Shown in pieces: positions 28,304 to 33,498 of a stretch of DNA of 33,498 nt. The DNA comes from Pseudoalteromonas luteoviolacea S2607 (GTDB lineage Bacteria > Pseudomonadota > Gammaproteobacteria > Enterobacterales > Alteromonadaceae), in NCBI RefSeq assembly GCF_001625575.1, contig NZ_AUXV01000025.1, positions 1 to 33,498 on the forward strand, read 5' to 3'. Within the stretch, counting starts at the first letter, position 1; each line of letters starts with the position of its first letter. The notes beneath the pieces are model-generated. The model ran no database searches. It was given only the letters and a program-made list of their open reading frames with translations, and was not told the DNA's origin. The position numbers and the translations under genes were made by a program.

Positions 28304-29154
28304 ACAAATTAACTCTGACAGCCCCAGCTAAATTGAACTTATTTCTTCATATTAATGGTAGAAGAGATGATGGTTATCACGAACTCGAAAGCCTATTCAC
28401 GCTATTAGATTTTGGTGACGAACTAACATTTCAATTGATTGAAGCTGACACTGTCAATATAACAGGTGATGTAGACGGAATTTCAAAAGAAGATAACTTA
28501 ATCTTCAAAGCGGCAATGTCTTTAATGGCATATCGAACAGTAAAAAAAGGTGTAACTGTACATTTAACTAAACACTTGCCCATGGGCGGAGGAGTCGGTG
28601 GTGGTTCATCAGATGCAGCAACGACTCTTCTTGCTCTTAATACATTGTGGAATTGTCAATTATCATTGGCCGAATTAGCAAATATTGGTTTACAACTCGG
28701 TGCCGATGTACCTGTATTCATCAATGGGAAAACGGCTTTGGCTCAGGGGGTTGGGGAAGAATTAACCACCTTTGAACAAGCCAATAAATGGTATCTTGTT
28801 ATCGCCCCTGGCGTGCATGTTAGCACGGCAAAAATCTTCACAGATCCAGCTTTACCACGCAATACACCCAAACTAAAATCACCATGGAGTATGACTGAAA
28901 CACGTAATGACTGTGAAGAGTTGGTTAAAAAGCTTTACCCCGAGGTTGAAAAGACCCTGACGTGGTTGCTAAAATATGCGCCGTCAAGAATGACTGGAAC
29001 TGGAAGTTGCTGCTTTGCCACATTTGATGACGAGCAAACAGCACAGCGTGTACTCCAAGATATACCGTCTTCTTGGCAAGGCTTTGTAGCAAAAAGTGCA
29101 AGTGAATCGATTACTCACAAGCAACTCGCTACGTGGCTAAACAAAGAGAAGTAA
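28300..29154 (+). CDS. ispE: 4-diphosphocytidyl-2-C-methyl-D-erythritol kinase IspE
   Basis: IspE phosphorylates CDP-ME in the MEP isoprenoid pathway. The 284-aa GHMP kinase has the N-terminal PAKLNLFLHI with K11, the ATP-binding motif LPMGGGVGGGSSDAA at about 93-107 and catalytic D136 in GADVPVFI. The C-terminal GHMP motif (RMTGTGSCCFATF) is present. The start codon overlaps the lolB stop (ATGA), so translation is likely coupled. Confidence 0.97.
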   Translation: MNKLTLTAPAKLNLFLHINGRRDDGYHELESLFTLLDFGDELTFQLIEADTVNITGDVDGISKEDNLIFKAAMSLMAYRTVKKGVTVHLTKHLPMGGGVGGGSSDAATTLLALNTLWNCQLSLAELANIGLQLGADVPVFINGKTALAQGVGEELTTFEQANKWYLVIAPGVHVSTAKIFTDPALPRNTPKLKSPWSMTETRNDCEELVKKLYPEVEKTLTWLLKYAPSRMTGTGSCCFATFDDEQTAQRVLQDIPSSWQGFVAKSASESITHKQLATWLNKEK

Positions 29155-29239
29155 ATTAGTTTAAGTTAGCCTGTATTGACTGTGCTATTTAAAGTCTTTG
29201 CATGTTAGTCCAAAAATTCAGTGCCTGAGGAACCCTACC

Positions 29240-30187
29240 GTGCCCGACATGAAGCTCTTCGCTGGTAACGCAACACCCGAGCTAGCTCAAAAAGTTGCAA
29301 AACGTTTATTTATTGAGTTAGGTGATGCCGTTGTAGGCCGTTTTAGTGACGGTGAGATCAGCGTTCAAATCAATGAAAATGTACGTGGTTCAGACGTCTT
29401 TATTATTCAATCAACTTGTGCGCCAACAAACGATAACCTTATGGAGCTTATCGTCATGGTTGATGCACTACGTCGTGCTTCTGCTGGCCGTATCACAGCA
29501 GTGATCCCATACTTTGGTTATGCACGTCAAGACCGCCGCGTTCGTTCAGCACGTGTGCCAATCACTGCGAAAGTGGTAGCAGACTTCCTATCAAGTGTAG
29601 GTGTTGACCGCGTTTTAACTGTGGATCTACATGCAGAACAAATTCAAGGTTTCTTCGATGTCCCTGTAGACAATGTATTTGGTAGCCCAGTGCTTATCGA
29701 AGACATGAAAGAGCGTGATTTCGACGACGTTGTTGTTGTATCACCAGACATCGGTGGCGTTGTGCGTGCACGCGCTATTGCGAAGCTTCTTGATGACAAA
29801 GACCTTGCGATCATCGACAAGCGTCGTCCACAAGCGAACGTTTCTCAAGTCATGCACATTATTGGTGACGTAGAGGGTCGTGACTGTATCATCGTTGACG
29901 ACATGATCGACACAGGTGGTACGTTATGTAAAGCAGCTGCTGCGCTTAAAGAGCACGGTGCTAAGCGTGTATTTGCTTATGCAACTCACCCAGTGTTATC
30001 TGGTAACGCTGCTGAGAATTTACGTAACTCAGTCATCGACGAAGTCATCGTAACAGACTCTATTCCATTGTCTGACGAGCTTCGCGCAATCGATAAGGTT
30101 AAAGTACTAACCTTAGCTGACATGATGGCTGAAACAATCCGCCGTATCAGCAACGAAGAATCAATTTCAGCAATGTTCGAGCACTAA
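29240..30187 (+). CDS. prs: Ribose-phosphate pyrophosphokinase (PRPP synthase)
   Basis: Prs makes PRPP from ribose-5-phosphate and ATP for nucleotide, histidine, tryptophan and NAD synthesis. The open frame begins at 29198, but GTG 29240 with AGGA eight bases upstream gives 315 aa, starting like E. coli Prs (PDMKLFAGN). The catalytic and PRPP-binding segments are visible: [39 protein letters not shown] and the PRPP loop [11 protein letters not shown]. The C-terminus [13 protein letters not shown] matches the E. coli end. It ends the lolB-ispE-prs run and is followed by a strong terminator. Confidence 0.98.
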   Translation: MPDMKLFAGNATPELAQKVAKRLFIELGDAVVGRFSDGEISVQINENVRGSDVFIIQSTCAPTNDNLMELIVMVDALRRASAGRITAVIPYFGYARQDRRVRSARVPITAKVVADFLSSVGVDRVLTVDLHAEQIQGFFDVPVDNVFGSPVLIEDMKERDFDDVVVVSPDIGGVVRARAIAKLLDDKDLAIIDKRRPQANVSQVMHIIGDVEGRDCIIVDDMIDTGGTLCKAAAALKEHGAKRVFAYATHPVLSGNAAENLRNSVIDEVIVTDSIPLSDELRAIDKVKVLTLADMMAETIRRISNEESISAMFEH

Positions 30188-30205
30188 TTCATTGCAGGAA
30201 TAAAT

Positions 30206-30231
30206 AAAAAAGCACCAATCGGTGCTTTTTT
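30206..30231 (+). terminator. Intrinsic terminator of prs
   Basis: AAAAAAGCACC (30206-30216) pairs with GGTGCTTTTTT (30221-30231) over AATC, an 11-bp stem with its own T-run. Confidence 0.93.
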
Positions 30232-30244
30232 ATTGCCCTAATGG

Positions 30245-30273
30245 TTTTAATCTAACCATGATAGTGCTATATT
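30245..30273 (+). promoter_or_regulatory. Probable rplY promoter (extended -10)
   Basis: TATATT at 30268-30273 is preceded by TGC (extended -10). The -35 (TTTTAA at 30245-30250) is poor. An inverted repeat ATGGTT/AACCAT (30241-30246 / 30254-30259) overlaps it. Transcription would start near 30280, just before the structured leader. Confidence 0.5.
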
Positions 30274-30286
30274 AGCGCGCCTTTTT

Positions 30287-30357
30287 TACCTACTGAGCAG
30301 ACAAAAATTTGTCAGTTTGATAGGTATACGCCAGAAAATTTGGTCGCGAGTTTTCTG
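30287..30357 (+). promoter_or_regulatory. Structured 5' leader of rplY (candidate r-protein leader)
   Basis: Two hairpins can form. First: TACCTA (30287-30292)/TAGGTA (30321-30326) enclosing CTG/CAG (30293-30295/30313-30315) and ACAAA/TTTGT (30301-30305/30308-30312), with an AGCAG bulge on the 5' side and a TTTGA bulge on the 3' side. Second: CAGAAAA (30332-30338)/TTTTCTG (30351-30357). Then GGAGAC precedes the rplY ATG. Autoregulatory binding by bL25 is a reasonable hypothesis but is inferred. Confidence 0.55.
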
Positions 30358-30390
30358 ACATTATTAACTTTATATATTTTGGAGACAGTT

Positions 30391-30999
30391 ATGTCACAAT
30401 ACGTTTTAGACGCTGAAGTACGCGTAGAATTAGGTACTGGTGCGAGCCGCCGCCTACGTCGCGCTGAGAAAGTTCCTGCAATCCTTTACGGTTTAGGCAA
30501 AGAAGTTGTTTCTCTTACTCTAGATCACAACAAAGTGATCCACATGCAAGAAGACGAAGGTTTCTACACTCACATCCTTACGCTAAACATTGGCGGTGAG
30601 TCTGTTGAAGCTATCGTTAAAGACATCCAGCGTCACCCGTACAAGCCTAAGATCACTCACTTAGACTTCCAACGTGTTGATGCTTCTCAGAAGATCCACA
30701 CTAAAGTACCAGTACACTTCATCAACGAAGAAGCTGCTACTAAAGGCGGTAACACTGTTGCTCACCACGTAACAGAAATCGAAATCACATGTCTACCAGC
30801 TCAACTTCCTGAGTTCGTAGAAGTTGATGTTGCTGCGCTAGAAGTAGGTGCAACTGTACACCTTTCTGACGTTGTACTACCTGCAGGTGTTGTTTCAGTA
30901 GAACTAGCTAAAGGTGCGGACCACGACCAAGCTGTTGTTACTTTGAACGCTCCTAAAGGCGCTGCTTCTGAAGAAGAAGCTGAAGAAGCTGCTGAGTAA
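30391..30999 (+). CDS. rplY: Large ribosomal subunit protein bL25 (Ctc type)
   Basis: The 5S-rRNA-binding protein bL25 has an N-terminal domain of about 90 residues ([20 protein letters not shown]) and the additional C-terminal TL5/CTC domain with an acidic tail ([12 protein letters not shown]). Total length is 202 aa. ATG 30391 is preceded by GGAGAC; the open frame starting at 30340 is not credible because it runs back through a structured leader. The gene heads an rplY-pth-ychF run, and pth begins 19 bases downstream. Confidence 0.96.
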   Translation: MSQYVLDAEVRVELGTGASRRLRRAEKVPAILYGLGKEVVSLTLDHNKVIHMQEDEGFYTHILTLNIGGESVEAIVKDIQRHPYKPKITHLDFQRVDASQKIHTKVPVHFINEEAATKGGNTVAHHVTEIEITCLPAQLPEFVEVDVAALEVGATVHLSDVVLPAGVVSVELAKGADHDQAVVTLNAPKGAASEEEAEEAAE

Positions 31000-31004
31000 T
31001 TTTT

Positions 31005-31020
31005 AAGGTGTTAACACCTT
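31005..31020 (+). promoter_or_regulatory. Palindrome covering the pth ribosome site and start codon
   Basis: AAGGTG (31005-31010) and CACCTT (31015-31020) form a 6-bp hairpin with a TTAA loop. The first arm is the only plausible Shine-Dalgarno of pth, and the second arm contains the first two bases of its TTG start. Confidence 0.5.
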
Positions 31021-31603
31021 GAATAATATTCAAATGCTTGTGGGCCTGGCTAATCCAGGCCCCGAATATGCAAACACTCGTCATAATGCCGGTGCGTGGT
31101 TCATAGAAGAACTGGCAAAACGCTACAATTGCATTCTCAAACCCGACTCTAAGTATCATGGCCTTACAGGCAAAGTACTTATCAATAACCAAGAATTTAA
31201 ATTGCTTATTCCTACCACTTATATGAATTTAAGTGGCAAAGCAGTATCAAGCCTTGCAAACTTTTTTAAAATTCCAGCCGAAAACATCCTCGTTGCACAT
31301 GACGAAATGGATATGGACCCAGGTATCGCCAAAATTAAAAAAGGCGGTGGTCATGGTGGACATAATGGTTTGAAAGACATTATTTCTAAGCTTGGCAATA
31401 ACAAAGAATTTATGCGCTTGCGAATAGGCATTGGTCACCCAGGCCACCGAGACAAGGTTACTGGCTGGGTATTAGGTAAAGCACCCAAAGCAGACCAAGA
31501 AAAAATTGATGCGGTCGTTGATGAAGCGGTTCGCTGCATGGAAATTTTAGCGAAAGACGGTGTGTTAAAAGCACAAAACAGACTACATTCATTTAAGCCG
31601 TAA
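31019..31603 (+). CDS. pth: Peptidyl-tRNA hydrolase
   Basis: Pth releases tRNA from prematurely dissociated peptidyl-tRNA. The 194-aa enzyme has N12 in [17 protein letters not shown], the catalytic H22, a YMNLSG segment, the catalytic Asp in [11 protein letters not shown], and [13 protein letters not shown]. The start is TTG 31019 (residues [14 protein letters not shown]); ATG 31034 would begin only three residues before the conserved GLANPG. AAGGTG eight bases upstream is locked in a palindrome. It follows rplY by 19 bases and precedes ychF, a common gammaproteobacterial order (pth-ychF). Confidence 0.96.
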   Translation: MNNIQMLVGLANPGPEYANTRHNAGAWFIEELAKRYNCILKPDSKYHGLTGKVLINNQEFKLLIPTTYMNLSGKAVSSLANFFKIPAENILVAHDEMDMDPGIAKIKKGGGHGGHNGLKDIISKLGNNKEFMRLRIGIGHPGHRDKVTGWVLGKAPKADQEKIDAVVDEAVRCMEILAKDGVLKAQNRLHSFKP

Positions 31604-31619
31604 AGTATTTTTATACGGC
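31597..31619 (+). repeat. Hairpin between pth and ychF
   Basis: GCCGTA (31597-31602) pairs with TACGGC (31614-31619), overlapping the pth stop. There is no U-tract after it, so it is not called a terminator; cotranscription of ychF remains likely. Confidence 0.4.
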
Positions 31620-31649
31620 AACAATTTGATTAACTGAAGGTTCAAAATT

Positions 31650-32741
31650 ATGGGTTTTAAATGTGGCATTGTGGGTTTACCAAACGTTGGTAAATCAACC
31701 CTATTTAATGCATTAACTAAAGCGGGAATCGAAGCCGCAAACTTTCCGTTTTGTACAATCGAACCAAACACAGGCGTTGTTGCCGTTCCGGATCCTCGTC
31801 TAGACCAATTGGCTGCGATTGTTAATCCGCAAAAGACCATCGCAACAACAATGGAATTTGTTGATATTGCAGGCCTGGTAAAAGGCGCATCAAAAGGTGA
31901 AGGTCTTGGTAACCAGTTCTTAGCAAACATTCGCGAAACAGATGCCATTGGTCATGTTGTTCGCTGCTTTGAAGATGAAAATATCGTACACGTTTCTGGT
32001 CAAGTAAACCCTGCAGATGATATTGATGTTATTAATACTGAGCTTGTTTTATCAGACATGGAAGCGGCAGATCGCGCTGCACAACGTAATGCTAAAAAAG
32101 CAAAGGGCGGCGATAAAGAAGCGAAATTCCAAAACGACGTACTTGAAAAAGTTAAAGCACACCTTGATGAAGGCCTCACGTTGCGTTCTTTAGAGCTAAC
32201 TAAAGAAGAGCTTGCTGCGATTAAGCCGCTTAATTTCTTAACGATAAAGCCAACGATGTATATCGCAAACGTCACTGAAGATGGTTTCGAAAATAACCCA
32301 TTCTTAGATAAAGTACGTGAAATTGCAGCTGCTGAAGATGCCGTTGTTATTCCTGTATGTGCCGCGATTGAATCTGAGCTTTCTGAGCTTGAGGAAGAAG
32401 ATAAGTTAGAATTTATGGCTGATCTTGGTCTTGAAGAACCAGGTCTAAACCTCGTTATCCGTGGCGGTTACGAGCTACTTAAGTTACAAACTTACTTTAC
32501 AGCGGGTGTTAAAGAAGTTCGAGCTTGGACTATTCCTGTAGGTGCAACGGCACCACAAGCGGCAGGTAAAATCCACACAGACTTTGAACGAGGCTTTATT
32601 CGTGCACAAACTATTGGCTTTGACGACTACATTGAGTATCAAGGCGAAAGTGGTGCAAAAGACGCTGGTAAAATGCGCCAAGAAGGTAAAGATTACATCG
32701 TAAAAGATGGCGATGTAATGAACTTCCTATTCAACGTATAA
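31650..32741 (+). CDS. ychF: Redox-regulated ATPase/GTPase YchF (Obg family)
   Basis: The 363-aa P-loop protein, often called OLA1/YchF, binds ATP preferentially and associates with ribosomes. G1 GLPNVGKST is at 9-17, G3 is in [12 protein letters not shown], and the TGS-type C-terminal domain carries [21 protein letters not shown]. The length matches the family (363 aa). AAGG lies before the ATG. A strong terminator ends the unit. Confidence 0.98.
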   Translation: MGFKCGIVGLPNVGKSTLFNALTKAGIEAANFPFCTIEPNTGVVAVPDPRLDQLAAIVNPQKTIATTMEFVDIAGLVKGASKGEGLGNQFLANIRETDAIGHVVRCFEDENIVHVSGQVNPADDIDVINTELVLSDMEAADRAAQRNAKKAKGGDKEAKFQNDVLEKVKAHLDEGLTLRSLELTKEELAAIKPLNFLTIKPTMYIANVTEDGFENNPFLDKVREIAAAEDAVVIPVCAAIESELSELEEEDKLEFMADLGLEEPGLNLVIRGGYELLKLQTYFTAGVKEVRAWTIPVGATAPQAAGKIHTDFERGFIRAQTIGFDDYIEYQGESGAKDAGKMRQEGKDYIVKDGDVMNFLFNV

Positions 32742-32762
32742 ACACTCAATTATACGTATGTC

Positions 32763-32791
32763 AAAAAAGCTCCTTTTTATGGAGCTTTTTT
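32763..32791 (+). terminator. Intrinsic terminator of ychF
   Basis: AAAAAAGCTCC (32763-32773) pairs with GGAGCTTTTTT (32781-32791) over a 7-base loop; the 11-bp stem ends in a T-run. Confidence 0.93.
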
Positions 32792-33060
32792 CGCTTTTAA
32801 GCACATAAAAATCTCTTGCGTGCAAAAAATCACGCGCACCCCTATATTTAATTTTCTATTGAAGCGATGACTTTTTAGTACTTATCGTTAATCTAGTTTG
32901 TACTTTTAGATTTGTTTTGGTATAAAAACAGGCCGTTTCGCTTAATTTATCTGCAAACAATCTGTGATACGAGATTTTTTCAAAAAAAGGTGTTGACGGC
33001 ATGGGGGCATATACGCATAATACGCCCCGCACCAGCGATGGTGATAAACGAAAAAGAGAT
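32792..33060. other. Upstream region of the Met-Leu-Gln tRNA operon
   Basis: No ORF of interest is present. It has A/T-rich tracts upstream of a sigma-70 promoter, which could act as an UP element, and a small GCGTG/CACGC hairpin (32818-32835). Confidence 0.6.
32993..33021 (+). promoter_or_regulatory. tRNA operon promoter
   Basis: TTGACG (32993-32998) and CATAAT (33016-33021) are separated by exactly 17 bases. The GC-rich discriminator (ACGCCCCGC) after the -10 is typical of stringently controlled stable-RNA promoters. Confidence 0.85.
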
Positions 33061-33137
33061 GGCTATGTAGCTCAGCTGGTTAGAGCACATCACTCATAAT
33101 GATGGGGTCCCCTGTTCAAATCAGGGCATAGCCACCA
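33061..33137 (+). tRNA. tRNA-Met, elongator (anticodon CAT)
   Basis: This is a 77-base tRNA with acceptor GGCTATG/CATAGCC, anticodon CAT at 33095-33097 and encoded CCA. The first pair is G-C with no initiator features, and the sequence resembles E. coli metT, so it is an elongator. Confidence 0.96.
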
Positions 33138-33184
33138 TGCTTTTTCAAGTTGATTAGCAACTTTAAAACTAACTACCCTGATGT

Positions 33185-33269
<85 letters not shown>

Positions 33270-33302
33270 TGTTCTCGATAAGAACTAAAATAATCGTTTC
33301 GT

Positions 33303-33377
33303 TGGAGTATCGCCAAGCGGTAAGGCAGCGGGTTTTGATCCCGCCATTCCCAGGTTCAAATCCTGGTACTCCAGCCA
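33303..33377 (+). tRNA. tRNA-Gln (anticodon TTG)
   Basis: This is a 75-base tRNA with acceptor TGGAGTA/TACTCCA, anticodon TTG at 33335-33337 and encoded CCA. It resembles E. coli glnU/glnW. Confidence 0.96.
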
Positions 33378-33379
33378 AT

Positions 33380-33456
33380 GGCTATGTAGCTCAGCTGGTT
33401 AGAGCACATCACTCATAATGATGGGGTCCCCTGTTCAAATCAGGGCATAGCCACCA
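33380..33456 (+). tRNA. tRNA-Met, elongator (anticodon CAT), second copy
   Basis: This copy is identical over its 77 bases to the tRNA-Met at 33061-33137 and begins only two bases after the tRNA-Gln. Confidence 0.96.
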
Positions 33457-33478
33457 TTTTCTTTAAAAGAAAATACAT

Positions 33479-33498
33479 GCGGAAGTGGCGGAATTGGT
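33479..33498 (+). tRNA. tRNA-Leu, 5' fragment (window edge)
   Basis: The last 20 bases equal the 5' end of the tRNA-Leu(TAG) at 33185. The gene is cut by the window edge; the rest is not visible. Confidence 0.8.

Noticed and set aside
31589..31948. A 119-aa minus-strand ORF over the start of ychF
   Set aside because: It overlaps the YchF P-loop region antisense; ychF is certain.

Overview
The window reads as a chromosomal, housekeeping-rich segment of a moderately AT-rich marine gammaproteobacterium, most likely Pseudoalteromonas or a close Alteromonadales relative. The basis is gene content and order: a hemA-prfA-prmC-sirB2-sirB1 run followed by kdsA; a divergent lolB-ispE-prs run; rplY-pth-ychF; gcvA-ygdD-rlmM; and an smc-zipA-ligA cluster that uses SMC rather than MukB. 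The genus is inferred; no database was searched. Both ends lie inside tRNA genes that belong to tandem arrays, which suggests that the contig ends where repeats could not be resolved.

Layout. 1-329: tRNA-Val(TAC) array. 478-2106: a protein with a degenerate receiver domain and TPR-like helices, convergent with msrB across a shared hairpin terminator. 2907-10418, minus strand: SpoU-family RNA methyltransferase, smc, zipA, ligA and a DUF2919 membrane protein. 10664-14169: a more accessory stretch with a small membrane protein, a CBS-domain protein, a 90-aa secreted peptide, cysZ and a periplasmic glycerophosphodiester phosphodiesterase. 14226-16814: a Tat-exported, probably bicovalent FAD oxidase and a secreted NTR/TIMP-like protein. 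17080-20091, minus: gcvA, an alpha/beta hydrolase, ygdD and rlmM. 20188-27629, minus: hemA, prfA, prmC, an REC-DUF3369-HD-GYP protein, sirB2, sirB1 and, after a 458-base gap, kdsA. 27713-32741, plus: lolB, ispE, prs, rplY, pth and ychF. 33061-33498: a tRNA operon Met-Leu-Gln-Met-Leu with a strong promoter.

How the genes connect. HemA uses Glu-tRNA for tetrapyrrole synthesis. PrfA is the substrate of PrmC, which methylates the GGQ glutamine. bL25, Pth and YchF form a translation-linked cluster. SMC, ZipA and LigA serve chromosome organisation, division and replication. LolB, KdsA and IspE serve the cell envelope and isoprenoid supply.

No obvious undescribed system, defence island, prophage, CRISPR array or insertion sequence was seen. 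The most interesting points are regulatory RNA candidates (a structured leader before rplY and an SD/start-codon palindrome at pth), a receiver domain lacking its phospho-acceptor Asp, an HD-GYP regulator lodged in the hemA-prfA-prmC-sirB operon, and two uncharacterised secreted proteins. Many apparent ORF starts needed correction (GTG, TTG or internal ATG), as noted per gene.
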